Shown: positions 28,576 to 38,582 of the stretch, in pieces
How the letters are laid out: every line of letters starts with the position of its first letter
Position numbering within the stretch: the stretch's first letter is position 1
DNA from: Verrucomicrobiota bacterium
GTDB taxonomy: Bacteria; Verrucomicrobiota; Verrucomicrobiia; Limisphaerales; JADLHS01
Reading direction: 5' to 3'
NCBI GenBank assembly: GCA_029573725.1
Contig: JAKQDQ010000090.1
Location: 88,028 to 152,027 of the forward strand
Length of the DNA stretch: 64,000 nucleotides
Translations under genes and position numbers: made by a program
The notes under the pieces: model-generated
What the model was told of the DNA's origin: nothing
The model's input: only the letters and a program-made list of their open reading frames with translations
Databases searched by the model: none

Positions 28576-29933
28576 GATTCGCAATCCGTCCACGTGACCA
28601 GGTCGGCCAATGCCGGGCGACCATCCTGCCGCCAGGTCAGCGGTGGCCGTTGCATTTGCCCCAGCGGACAAATCCGGCTCGCTCCCCAGCGCCCCAGTTG
28701 TCTGGCCACTCCGGCCCATTGGGACCGGGGCACCGCCAGGCCGACGGTGGAAACCTGACGCCGGTGCGCGTCGGCCACCTGCAAGACTTCCGTCACCCCG
28801 CTGACCGGCCGGATGTGGATGAACCGGTGCAGACAGGAAACCGGGAACGGCGACTCCGCTTCACACACCACCGTCCAGGCGGTGGAGTCCGGGCTCTGCC
28901 ACACGTGCGTCGCCTCCCCCTGCGCCGACCGCATTTGATAAATCTGCCGGCGCGTGGCGATGATCGCCGCCGTCGCGGTCGGCACCCCGCCGCGGGGTGC
29001 CGTCCGCTCACAACGCTCCAATTCCCCGGCAAGTTTTGCGGCAAACTGCTCCGGTGCAAGAGCCCCGCCGTTTTGCACAAAAAAAACATGTGGTGACAAG
29101 CATCCCAGTTGATCCCACGCCGTCACATCGTCGGCCGCCGCGCGCACCAGGTGGTCCACCTCCGCCAGGTTGAGCAAATCCCTGGCAACGTAACCGAAAC
29201 TCAAACGATGGCCATGCCCCAAAAAACGGATGGGGTGCGGCAGTTCGCGCTGGATCTTCACCAACGTCTCGTCGCGGCCCGTCGCCGTGACGCAGTCGGC
29301 CACCGCCCACAATACCTGTTCCAATTCGGTCGCTCCGCCGGGCCATTCGACCACTTCGAGGCACGCCGCAAGCTTCGGGTCCACCCGGTACAGGGAATGG
29401 GCAAACAACCGTGGCAGCAACGTCGTGCCCCGGCCGCATTTCACCACCTGCGCCGAGCGCACGAGCAATCCAAAAATCATGCTGGTCAGGGTCGGATTCG
29501 GGATGTTCCCGGCGGCAATGTGAACCAGCAGTCCCGGCCCCGTCGCCAACGCCGTTTTCCCGCTGGCGCGTTCCACCCGGCTGGCCACCAGTTCATCCAG
29601 GCGTTGCACCTCGCTGAATTCCTGTTCCAGCAACCGCTCAAAATTTTCCCGCGTCAGCTGCCGGAAAAATTCATCCAGCCCGCGCGCCAGAGTGGGCCGG
29701 CTGAATCCCAGTTCCACCGGCCCCACGTCCAGGGCGAGCTGCCGCAGTTCCCCCTCCGGTTGCAGCCAGCCTGCCGCCACCTCCACCAGCGCGCCGATGA
29801 TGTCATCGGTCGTCCGCGTGACCAGGTAATGGCGGCGATTGTGTTTGAGCGCCGCACACGTTTCCGCCAGCAACTTGGGTGTCAGCGTCGCTTCGGCGGG
29901 CAAATCGGCCAGAAAGTAATGCGGCAGGCTCAT
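28572..29933 (-). CDS. acyl-CoA/acyl-protein reductase (LuxC-like)
   Basis: GLLVHIAAGNIPNPTLTSMIFGLLVRSAQVVKCGRG...WDQLGCLSPHVFFVQ (LuxC catalytic Cys context); ATGA overlaps on both sides. Confidence 0.85.
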   Translation of the reverse strand: MSLPHYFLADLPAEATLTPKLLAETCAALKHNRRHYLVTRTTDDIIGALVEVAAGWLQPEGELRQLALDVGPVELGFSRPTLARGLDEFFRQLTRENFERLLEQEFSEVQRLDELVASRVERASGKTALATGPGLLVHIAAGNIPNPTLTSMIFGLLVRSAQVVKCGRGTTLLPRLFAHSLYRVDPKLAACLEVVEWPGGATELEQVLWAVADCVTATGRDETLVKIQRELPHPIRFLGHGHRLSFGYVARDLLNLAEVDHLVRAAADDVTAWDQLGCLSPHVFFVQNGGALAPEQFAAKLAGELERCERTAPRGGVPTATAAIIATRRQIYQMRSAQGEATHVWQSPDSTAWTVVCEAESPFPVSCLHRFIHIRPVSGVTEVLQVADAHRRQVSTVGLAVPRSQWAGVARQLGRWGASRICPLGQMQRPPLTWRQDGRPALADLVTWTDCES

Positions 29934-31084
29934 GCGGGCATCAAGGAACAACCACGCGGTTCCGCCGCGCCGGCCCGTCCCAGCAAGGCAAATCCCGTCG
30001 ATCTGCGCACCGCCAGATCTTCCGTTTGAATGGCCAGGACGGAAAACACATTGGCCAGATCATAAATCCGCAACAACCCGGTTCCGCCCACTTCCACTTC
30101 CCGCCCGGTTTCGGGGGAAATCACCCGCGCCCGGGCCCAGTTCGGAAATTGGAAGTGGCGGAATTCCGCCGCGTTGCCTTCGCGCCGGCGGCCGGTCAAA
30201 TCATACGCCTGTGAACTTAATTCGCTCATCCCATATTCACACACGATATTGGCGACGGGCACGCCCAACCAGGCGGTGATGAGCTGATACAACCCGGCTT
30301 TCGGCAGGGCGCGCGAACGTCCTTTGTAACCGCCTGTCTCCAGCACGAACGAGCCCACGGGCAGGCGGAGCCGGCAATCCCGGCGCGCCAGCTCGTCCAG
30401 CAATTGAACAAACGAAAACGCCGTCCCCAGCACCAGCCACGGCTGCGACTGCCGGTCCGGGGCGGATGCGGTTGACGGCGGCCCGTCACCCGTCACCCGG
30501 AGCAGGAGGCGCTCGAAGTCCAGTTCCCACGCGCCGGCCGCATTAACGCGCCCCACGAAGGCGCCGTCCCCCGCCCCCAGCTGTTGCCGCACAAAATCGA
30601 ACATGTGCACCAAGGAGGAGTGCGGCGCCTGCCCGGCTGGTGGCGTCAGAATCAGACAGCGGTCGGCGACAAAGCCGTCGGGCACATGGTGCCGCCACCA
30701 CGCCCATAAGGAGGTCTCGTAAAGTGCCAGCGAGTCCGCGCCGTGAAAATGGCGGCTCGGACGTTGACCGGTCGTGCCGCTGGACTCAAACACCCGCGTC
30801 CGCTCGGCCGGGGCGAGACAGGTCAAATCCCATTCCTTGAACGCGGCGGCGGGGACCGCCGGAATCTGCGTCCAATGCGTGACTGATTCCGGACGCGTCC
30901 CTTGCGCGTCGCACCAGCGCCGGTACGGGACGTTGCATCGGAACTGCAACTGAAACAATGCCACCGCAAGGGCGTTGAAATCCGAGTCCCGCGATCCCGG
31001 CCCGGAATCAGCACAACAGCCAGCCGGACAATGCTGGATGAAACCATGCACGCGCCGGGCAAAACTGGAAAGCTCCGTGGTCAT
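29930..31084 (-). CDS. acyl-protein synthetase (LuxE-like long-chain-fatty-acid--protein ligase)
   Basis: VFESSGTTGQRPSRHFH (AMP-binding), FVLETGGYKGRSRALPKAGLYQLITAWLGVPVANIVCEYGMSELSSQAYD. Confidence 0.85.
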   Translation of the reverse strand: MTTELSSFARRVHGFIQHCPAGCCADSGPGSRDSDFNALAVALFQLQFRCNVPYRRWCDAQGTRPESVTHWTQIPAVPAAAFKEWDLTCLAPAERTRVFESSGTTGQRPSRHFHGADSLALYETSLWAWWRHHVPDGFVADRCLILTPPAGQAPHSSLVHMFDFVRQQLGAGDGAFVGRVNAAGAWELDFERLLLRVTGDGPPSTASAPDRQSQPWLVLGTAFSFVQLLDELARRDCRLRLPVGSFVLETGGYKGRSRALPKAGLYQLITAWLGVPVANIVCEYGMSELSSQAYDLTGRRREGNAAEFRHFQFPNWARARVISPETGREVEVGGTGLLRIYDLANVFSVLAIQTEDLAVRRSTGFALLGRAGAAEPRGCSLMPA

Positions 31085-31236
31085 TGCGGTTTTTATTGGC
31101 CGGCTGGTTTTCCGCCACAGCCTGGACCGGCAATCTGGCAAAATAAACCGGCCGCGACAACTTCTTTGTCGTCCGCTGCCGTTCCGGGTGGCGACCGGAG
31201 GTTGCCAGCCGGATGGATTTCTCATAGACCTTGGTC

Positions 31237-32715
31237 ATGAGTTGCAGGCACACCGTCCGAAATCTGTGTTGGCTTCCCCTGTTGTGGCTCGGAGTCCGCC
31301 TTTGCGCCGGCCCGACCAATTGTGTCGTAGAACCCCGGGACACCGGCGCCGCGCTCGTCAATCCCGGCATGGGCTGGACCTTCCACTTTTTCTCGAATTT
31401 ACTGGAAAATTACGGATCAAAACTGGCTCCCAGCGACACGTTGGACGATTGGCCGGGCCTGTCGGTGGTGTACCTGCGTGTGCCGTGGGGATTCCTCGAA
31501 CCCGAGGAAGGCAAGTTCAACTGGTCGCTGCTCGACACTCCGGCGCAACGCTGGATCGCCAAAGGCAAACGCATCGCCCTCCGGATCACCACTTCCGAAA
31601 ACTGGATGCGTTACGCGACGCCCGCATGGGTGAAGGCCGCCGGCGCAAAGGGGGTTGCCTATCAGTTCGGTCAGGGACCGAAAGCGGACGGAGCGCAGTG
31701 GGACCCGGACTTTCTCGATCCCATCTACCTGCAAAAGCTGGAGCATTTCCTCGCCGCCCTGGCGCAACGCTATGATGGCAACCCCAACGTGGCCTTCATT
31801 GACATTGGCACGTTCGGACTTTGGGGCGAAGCGCACACGCTGATGAGCAGCCAGTTGTCGGACGCCCAAACGCTGGCGGCAGTGAAACGGCACATTGATC
31901 TGCACGTGAAATATTTCCGTCACACCCTGCTCTGCCTCAGCGACGATGCCGCCGGTCACGATCGGCCCGGCCGCGATTTCCCCATCATGGATTACGCCCG
32001 CGTCCGCGGCGTCACCCTGCGCGACGACAGCATCCTGGTGCAACCGCCGCCACGCTCGTGGTATCACGCGGAAATGGCCGCGGCCTTCTGGCCCACGCTC
32101 CCGGTCATTCTGGAGCACGAACATTATGGCAGCTCAAAACTGCGCAACGCGTGGGGTGATGGTTCACTGTTGCTGAAGGCGGTGGAGGATTATCATGCCA
32201 GTTACCTCTCGATCCACTGGTGGCCGCGCGAAGAACTGAACGAAAACCGCGAACTCATCCAGCGCATCAACCGCCGGCTCGGTTATCGTTTGCAACTGCG
32301 CGAAATTTCCTGGCCCGCTGAAGTCGCGCTCGGAACGCCTTTCACCGTCACCACCAAATGGGCCAACGCCGGAGTCGCCCCCTGCTACGGCGGCGGATTC
32401 TGGGCGCTCACCTTGAAGGATGACAACGGCGGGATGGTTTCCGTCCATGTGGCCGGAGATTTTGACGTAAGGCAGCTTGAACCGGGACCGCCAGGGAGGA
32501 TTCCCGTCACGGACCATGCCGCCGAATACGTCATCGGGCGCGAATACGTGGATCCGTTCGGCAAATTCGCCCCCGCAACGCAACCGGGCACTTACACGGT
32601 CTTCGTCTCCGTGGGGCAGCGCGACGGCACTCCCACCCTTGCCCTGCCGTTGCCGGCGGATGACGGACAGCATCGCTACCGGATGGGACGGATGACCGTG
32701 ACGGAACGCCGGTAA
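31237..32715 (+). CDS. secreted DUF4832-like / glycoside hydrolase-like protein
   Basis: LVNPGMGWTFHFFSN...LRVPWGFLEPEEGKFNWSLLD...VAFIDIGTFGLWGEAHT. Confidence 0.78.
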   Translation: MSCRHTVRNLCWLPLLWLGVRLCAGPTNCVVEPRDTGAALVNPGMGWTFHFFSNLLENYGSKLAPSDTLDDWPGLSVVYLRVPWGFLEPEEGKFNWSLLDTPAQRWIAKGKRIALRITTSENWMRYATPAWVKAAGAKGVAYQFGQGPKADGAQWDPDFLDPIYLQKLEHFLAALAQRYDGNPNVAFIDIGTFGLWGEAHTLMSSQLSDAQTLAAVKRHIDLHVKYFRHTLLCLSDDAAGHDRPGRDFPIMDYARVRGVTLRDDSILVQPPPRSWYHAEMAAAFWPTLPVILEHEHYGSSKLRNAWGDGSLLLKAVEDYHASYLSIHWWPREELNENRELIQRINRRLGYRLQLREISWPAEVALGTPFTVTTKWANAGVAPCYGGGFWALTLKDDNGGMVSVHVAGDFDVRQLEPGPPGRIPVTDHAAEYVIGREYVDPFGKFAPATQPGTYTVFVSVGQRDGTPTLALPLPADDGQHRYRMGRMTVTERR

Positions 32716-32739
32716 TTTTACCGTCGTCGTCCGCGCTCC

Positions 32740-35700
32740 TCAGCGGCGCGGCAATTCGTTGAAGTGAACGAACACACCTTTTTTGTTGGCGACCACCACA
32801 TCCGGACGCCCATCCGCGTTCAGGTCGGCGACGGTGACCTGCGTGCCAACGCCGGAATCATCGTCAATCAGGTGCGGGATGAATTGAGCCGGGCCGTTGG
32901 CGGCGCGGCGCAGTTCAAACCAGCACACAATCGCGGGCGCATCCGGCTCCTTGTCTCCCGTTGGTCCGTGCGCCCAGAATCGTTTGCCGGTGACGAAATC
33001 CATCAGCCCATCGCCGTTCATGTCCGCCAACACCATCGAATGAGGTTGACTGAACCGGAATTGATTTGATGTCACGTCGGGCTGAGGCGAAAGAATTTCA
33101 TGCCGTTGCCAGGTGATGTTTCCGCCGGCGTCACGCTGTTGCTGCCACCAAAGCAAACCGTACAGGTGACAGTGCCAGGAACAAATCACATCGTTCAACC
33201 CATCCCCATCCACGTCAGTGACCAGCATGTGCGACGCCGCCTCGGCAAACTGGTGCGGATGAAAACGCCAGGGCGTCGCCGCGGCGGCGTCCGCCGGCTG
33301 CTCCCACCAGCCCGCAGCTTCGAGCAGATCCATGCGCCCATCGCCATTCAAGTCGCCCGCCCCAATCCCGTGAGTGAACCGCTGGTAGCGCTCGTGCTTC
33401 GGGGAAACAGCGTGAAATGTCCACGGCGCCTCCGGCTTCCCGAGCGGGTATGCCGCGTAACCGATGTAACCGTCGTTGTTGAAAATCAAATCCGGCCGCC
33501 CGTCGCCGTTCATGTCAACCAGGCTCGGGGACTCGTTGCCCACCATCGGATAATAAAGCCGTTGCGGCCAGAATCCCGCCGTCGGGCCCGGATTCTCGTA
33601 CCAATGCCCCGCCTTGCCGGGATAGGGAACGCAGAGGATGTCCGCCCGCCCATCACCATTGAAATCGCCGGTATAAGTCAAAAAATTGTCGGAGTAATCG
33701 TGGGGATCAAACACCTTCGCCGGCCGGTACTCATGGCGTTCGGTGAAATCCGGTCCCGCATACCAAAACGGTCCAGCCACAATATCCAACTGGCCATCCT
33801 GATTGAAATCGGCGCACGCCGCACCTTCCGCGTAAAACTGGTCGGATAATTGCAACCGCCGAAACGGGTCCCGCACCGGCAGCGCCGCCGGCCGCACCAC
33901 CGGGACGACTGCCGCCACCGCCGCCCCGCCCTGGGCCTGGACACTGAGCCCGGGAATCGGCTGGCCGTCCGTCCCCACAATCCGTGCGGACGCCATCCAT
34001 CCGCCTGCGCCTTGCGTAATTTTCAGCAACAGTTCGTTCACCCCTGTTTTGAGTGTAACCGGCACCACGTCCTGATCCACCACCCAGCCGCGATCCACGT
34101 TCTGGCTGTGAACCACCGTGCCATTAAGCCACGCCTTCACGCCATCATCGCTGCCCAGCAACAACACGGCCGCGTGATCGGCGGGAGACTGAAGCTCAGC
34201 CTTGAGATACGCCACGCAATCCGTTTGCTGTGGAAACACCAGCGCCAGATTGGCTTGATCGGCGCGCGGCAGGGCCTTCCAGTCCGCGGCCGCTTCCGGC
34301 GTTTCCGGCCCGAATGCAATGTCAAAAATTGCCGTGGCGCCGCTGACCCCGGCGACGCGGAACGGACCACACACCAGCCAGTCTTGAATGAAAGGCGCGT
34401 TGCCAGCGGGGGGCGCGCGCAGCGCCCAGGCGCGTTTGAGCACCGCCGCGGCGGGATGGTGCAACAACAATTGATCCGCCGCCGCCGCCGCCAGTTGCGG
34501 CCGGGTGACCGCGAGTTTCTCCGCGATGGCGATCGCCGCCAGACCGGCTTCATTGGCCAGGTCCGGATGCGACACAACCTGCAGCACAATTTTCAAGGCG
34601 GCCGGAGAAGGAATTTCTCCCAGTTGGGCAAGCACCTGCCGCTGCTCCTCCGGACGCTGGGCAAGCGCCAGCGCCTGGCACAACAAGTCAAAGCGCCGGT
34701 CCGGATCCCGTTCTTGTTCGGTCACGGCAATCCCGCCGCTTAACGCCACCAGCCGTTGCGTCGGGTCCACCCCCGTTTTCGCCAGATCAAATAATATCGG
34801 GGCGGCCGTCGCCTGCGGCCATTGGGATAACGCGCGGATGCCGGCGCGGGCCAGCACCGCGTCCGGAGAACGGCCGGCTGCCTCCACCGCCGCCAATGCC
34901 TCCGGCGTCGCCAATTCGACCAGCAACGGCAACAAGCCGGCACGCTGCGCAACGGACAGTTCTTCCAGACGGCCCGCCACCTGACGCGTAACCGACTCGC
35001 GATCCGGAGCGGTCTGACAGATTGCCAACAGCGCTGGCATCACCAAACGGTGCTCCGCGGCGGATTTGGCGCGAACGGCCAGCTCGAGCAGCGGGGCAAA
35101 AGTCTCCGGAACGGCCAGTTGCCGCAAAGCCTCCAGTGCCGCGCCGCGCACGGCGGGCTCCCCGTCTCCTCCGGCGTGGCGCAACAACAGCCGGGAGGCT
35201 GCCCGGTCGCCGCGTTCGCCCAACGCGCGCAGCAGCGCCGCTTTGACCGGTGGCGACCCCTCCTCGATCTGCCGCTGGATCGCCGCCTCCACTCCCGCCC
35301 CATGCAGCTGCGCCAGCGCCCCGCGCGCGGCGAGCTGCTCGGCGGGCTGCGGGGACTCTGTGGCCCGGGCCAATTCCGGCAACAATGAAATGTCACTGGT
35401 TTGCGCCAGCGCCTCCCAGGCCGCCAGACGCACATTGAGCTCCCGACTGTGCGCCGCAGCATGGATCAGCGCGGACGCCTCTGTGCCCGACTGCACCCCC
35501 GCCTCCACCAAGGCCGCCTGCGCTGCGGCCGGCAGCCGGTCCCATTGCCGCCAGACCGCATCAATCACCGCCGGGTCCGGCATCTCGCGCAAAAGTTGCA
35601 AGGCGACCGCATGGGTCAAGCCGTTCTTGTCCAACAAGGATTCGCTGACCAGCTCCACGCGCCGGCCGGGTTGGCTCAGGACCAGTCCGCGCCAGGCCGC

Positions 35701-36342
35701 AATCCGCACCTGGGGTGGATTTTCGTCACTGGACAAATCATGATAAATCCCCGCCGCGCGGCCCGGATCCCTCCCGGCCAAAAATTTCTCCGCACATTGC
35801 AGCAGCGCTTCATCCATCTGCAACCGGGCCGGTCCCGACGCGGCAGCGCGCGCCGCAGTCAAGGCTGCGGCTGCTTCGTTCCCACCCAGTTCCCCGAGGG
35901 CGGCGGCAGCGGCAGCGGCAATGGCGTGGTCCTGATCCGGCAATCGGAGCCGGAGCGCGGCCACGACTTGCGGATCGCCCCGTAGGCCCAGCGATTGCAT
36001 CACGCCAACTTCGAGCGCCCCGGTCGTCTGCTCCAGGGCGGCGCACAGCGCCGCCGTGGCTTCAGCGCCGGGAATCGCTTCCAACGCGTAGCGCGCAGCG
36101 TGAGCAACGTCTTTGTGGGTCAGAAGCGCCGCCAGTGCGGACACGGACCGGGCCGTGCCCACGGTTCGCAACTGCACACAGGCATTGCACTTTTCAGGCA
36201 CGCCAGTCGTTGGCGAACTCAAAATGCCGATCAGCGTGCCCTCGTCCGCAGCCGGAAGCTGGACCGCGACAGAACATAACCAACCGATCAAACAACAACG
36301 CGAAAGCAGGAAGATCATCGGAACAGGAAGTTTGACGGGCAT
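32740..36342 (-). CDS. large secreted protein: HEAT-like repeats plus C-terminal FG-GAP/VCBS repeats
   Basis: N-terminal Ala/Leu-rich HEAT-like repeats; repeated DFNGDGRADILCVPYPG, DMNGDGRPDLIFNNDG, DLNGDGRMDLLEAAGWW, DVDGDGLNDVICSWH. Confidence 0.87.
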   Translation of the reverse strand: MPVKLPVPMIFLLSRCCLIGWLCSVAVQLPAADEGTLIGILSSPTTGVPEKCNACVQLRTVGTARSVSALAALLTHKDVAHAARYALEAIPGAEATAALCAALEQTTGALEVGVMQSLGLRGDPQVVAALRLRLPDQDHAIAAAAAAALGELGGNEAAAALTAARAAASGPARLQMDEALLQCAEKFLAGRDPGRAAGIYHDLSSDENPPQVRIAAWRGLVLSQPGRRVELVSESLLDKNGLTHAVALQLLREMPDPAVIDAVWRQWDRLPAAAQAALVEAGVQSGTEASALIHAAAHSRELNVRLAAWEALAQTSDISLLPELARATESPQPAEQLAARGALAQLHGAGVEAAIQRQIEEGSPPVKAALLRALGERGDRAASRLLLRHAGGDGEPAVRGAALEALRQLAVPETFAPLLELAVRAKSAAEHRLVMPALLAICQTAPDRESVTRQVAGRLEELSVAQRAGLLPLLVELATPEALAAVEAAGRSPDAVLARAGIRALSQWPQATAAPILFDLAKTGVDPTQRLVALSGGIAVTEQERDPDRRFDLLCQALALAQRPEEQRQVLAQLGEIPSPAALKIVLQVVSHPDLANEAGLAAIAIAEKLAVTRPQLAAAAADQLLLHHPAAAVLKRAWALRAPPAGNAPFIQDWLVCGPFRVAGVSGATAIFDIAFGPETPEAAADWKALPRADQANLALVFPQQTDCVAYLKAELQSPADHAAVLLLGSDDGVKAWLNGTVVHSQNVDRGWVVDQDVVPVTLKTGVNELLLKITQGAGGWMASARIVGTDGQPIPGLSVQAQGGAAVAAVVPVVRPAALPVRDPFRRLQLSDQFYAEGAACADFNQDGQLDIVAGPFWYAGPDFTERHEYRPAKVFDPHDYSDNFLTYTGDFNGDGRADILCVPYPGKAGHWYENPGPTAGFWPQRLYYPMVGNESPSLVDMNGDGRPDLIFNNDGYIGYAAYPLGKPEAPWTFHAVSPKHERYQRFTHGIGAGDLNGDGRMDLLEAAGWWEQPADAAAATPWRFHPHQFAEAASHMLVTDVDGDGLNDVICSWHCHLYGLLWWQQQRDAGGNITWQRHEILSPQPDVTSNQFRFSQPHSMVLADMNGDGLMDFVTGKRFWAHGPTGDKEPDAPAIVCWFELRRAANGPAQFIPHLIDDDSGVGTQVTVADLNADGRPDVVVANKKGVFVHFNELPRR

Positions 36343-36352
36343 AACGCGAGGA

Positions 36353-37741
36353 TTAAAACCGCCACGGCGGACGCGGGGAATAGGCCAGCAAACGATTGGC
36401 GACCGCGTCGCCGGAAAACTCCCCGCGGCGGGGATCCCACTTCACCGTCCGTTGCAGGGCCAGGGCCATACCGCCGGTAAGAATTGCCGTCATGCTTTGT
36501 GCCGCCACTGTGGGATTGCAAACTGGCGCGCGCCGGGAACGAACGCACTCGAGGAAATTATCGGAATGACCTTGATTTTGCTCCACCCGCGCCTCCGCCG
36601 GCCGCAACGGCTCTTTGAGAATCCGCTCCGGATACGCCACCAAACGAACCCGGTCCACCGCCAGCCGTCCTTCGGTCCCCACGAAGCAGGCGCCGCCGAC
36701 ACTCCCCACGGGCTCACCGGGATACTCCGTGGAATGAACCACCACGCCGTTGGCGTAGTGGTAGCGCACTTGCCCCTCTTCCGGCCGGCCGGCGGCCCCG
36801 GCCGGAGGGGCCGCCACCACCGGGGATGCCGCACCGCCCGGCACAAATTCCACGGTTACCGGCGCCAGCGGGTCCGGATTCACCACCCACTGCACCAGGT
36901 CATAATGGTGTGGACTCCAGTTCAGATCTCCAACATACCAGCCCGGCAGGGCGTGTCCGGCCTCGCCGCCAAAAGGGCGCCAGGGCAATGGGCCAAGCCA
37001 GCGATCCCAATCAAAACCGGCAGGCACCGGCACGCGCTGCGCGGTCGTCCATTGGGTGGGAAAAAACGCGCCCGGCTGGCGATACGCATAAACTTCCCGG
37101 AGCCGCCCAATCCGGCCGTTGCGCACGAGTTCGCAGGCGAGGCGGAACCGGCCTTCGTATTCCGAGCGTTGCTGGGTGCCGGCCTGGTAGATGACGCCGA
37201 ACCGCCGGCAATTCGCGACCAGCCGTTGCGCCAGATCAATCGTGATGGCGACGGGTTTCTCGCAATAGACGTCCTTCCCGGCCTGCGCCGCCAGCAGGGC
37301 CATGGGCGCCGCCCAGTGATATGGCAGTGCCAGCAATACCGCGTCAATGTCGGGCCGCGCCAGCACCTCGAGAAAATCCGCGTAGGCGCGTACTCCGTCA
37401 TAATCGGGCCGATTGAATTTTCCGGCGTAAAATGCGTTGCAGCGGTGCTGCGCTGCCTCGCGGCGTTCCGCCCGCACGTCGCACACCGCCAGCACTTGCA
37501 CGTCCCCGCGGGAAACGTACCCGCCGGCAACGTACGTCCATGCGCCGCCGAGCAGATGCCCCGTCCCCTGCCCGCCCAACCCAATGAAGCCCATGCCGAT
37601 TCGTTCACTCGGCGCCCGCGCGCCGCCGCGCCCCCGGGCCGTGGCGGGAATGATCGCCGGCACACTCGCCGCCGCCAGGGCCAGGGCGCCGCGCCGTAAA
37701 AATTTTCGCCGGCAAAAGGCCCTGGCGGGTTGGTCGTTCAT
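36353..37741 (-). CDS. Gfo/Idh/MocA-family oxidoreductase with Tat-like signal
   Basis: RRKFLRRGALALAAASVPAI signal; GMGFIGLGGQGTGHLL; DVYCEKPVAITIDLAQRLVANC. Confidence 0.9.
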   Translation of the reverse strand: MNDQPARAFCRRKFLRRGALALAAASVPAIIPATARGRGGARAPSERIGMGFIGLGGQGTGHLLGGAWTYVAGGYVSRGDVQVLAVCDVRAERREAAQHRCNAFYAGKFNRPDYDGVRAYADFLEVLARPDIDAVLLALPYHWAAPMALLAAQAGKDVYCEKPVAITIDLAQRLVANCRRFGVIYQAGTQQRSEYEGRFRLACELVRNGRIGRLREVYAYRQPGAFFPTQWTTAQRVPVPAGFDWDRWLGPLPWRPFGGEAGHALPGWYVGDLNWSPHHYDLVQWVVNPDPLAPVTVEFVPGGAASPVVAAPPAGAAGRPEEGQVRYHYANGVVVHSTEYPGEPVGSVGGACFVGTEGRLAVDRVRLVAYPERILKEPLRPAEARVEQNQGHSDNFLECVRSRRAPVCNPTVAAQSMTAILTGGMALALQRTVKWDPRRGEFSGDAVANRLLAYSPRPPWRF

Positions 37742-37806
37742 GATCCTCCAGATTCTCGTCGTGGCGGGGGTGGGCAGTCAACCGGCCCGGGCCCGGAAGC
37801 CTGCAT

Positions 37807-38355
37807 TCATTTCAACTTCGCCGTGGCCGCCCGCATTTCGCGCAGATGCACCTCCGCCGCAGACGAGTCGGTGATGTGCAGAATTTTGCCGTCCCGGCCA
37901 ATGAGGAAACTCACCCGACGCGCCATCGCTCGCCCGGGCATTCGCACGCCGTAGGCATCGGCAATTTTTCCATCCGTATCCGCCAGCAGCCGAAAGTTCA
38001 AACCATGCTTCGCAATAAACTGGCGATGGCTGGCGGCGTCGTCAAAACTCACCCCCACCACTTCCACGCCCTGTGCCTTTAGTTCGCTCATGCGGTCCCG
38101 CAAACCGCATGCCTCCTGCGTGCAACCGGGCGTGTCGTCTTTGGGATAAAAGTAAAGCAGGACCGCTCCACGGCCCGTTGCCGCGGCCAGTTTCCATTCC
38201 CGGCCATCCTGATCCAACCCCACGATTGGCGGCGCCAGCTCCCCAACCTTTAGTTTTACCCCGTCGCCCTGCGCGAGGCCGAAGCCCGAGGCGACCAAAC
38301 TGACCAACCCCACCAGTCCCAGTTTTCGGAGCCACGGCGACCATTGCGTTTGCAT
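37807..38355 (-). CDS. bcp: thioredoxin-dependent thiol peroxidase (Bcp/PrxQ peroxiredoxin)
   Basis: GAVLLYFYPKDDTPGCTQEACGLRDRMSELKAQGVEVVGVSFDDAASHRQFIAKHGLNFRLLAD. Confidence 0.93.
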   Translation of the reverse strand: MQTQWSPWLRKLGLVGLVSLVASGFGLAQGDGVKLKVGELAPPIVGLDQDGREWKLAAATGRGAVLLYFYPKDDTPGCTQEACGLRDRMSELKAQGVEVVGVSFDDAASHRQFIAKHGLNFRLLADTDGKIADAYGVRMPGRAMARRVSFLIGRDGKILHITDSSAAEVHLREMRAATAKLK

Positions 38356-38582
38356 GCGTCAAAATTAAACGCGCAATCCAAACTGGCAACCGCCAAATTT
38401 GGGCGGACCGCCAATGCGGACTTCGGCTGCACCGGAGCGACCGGAACGAAACAGACGACGGTCCGCCTGTGTGATCCTGCTGCCGGCCCGGCAGACAACT
38501 GCGGGCCGAAATGACGGCTGGACGACGGGCCACAACCGGCTGGATGGCGGGGTGATGACCTGGTGGAGGTGCTGGCCCGGTT

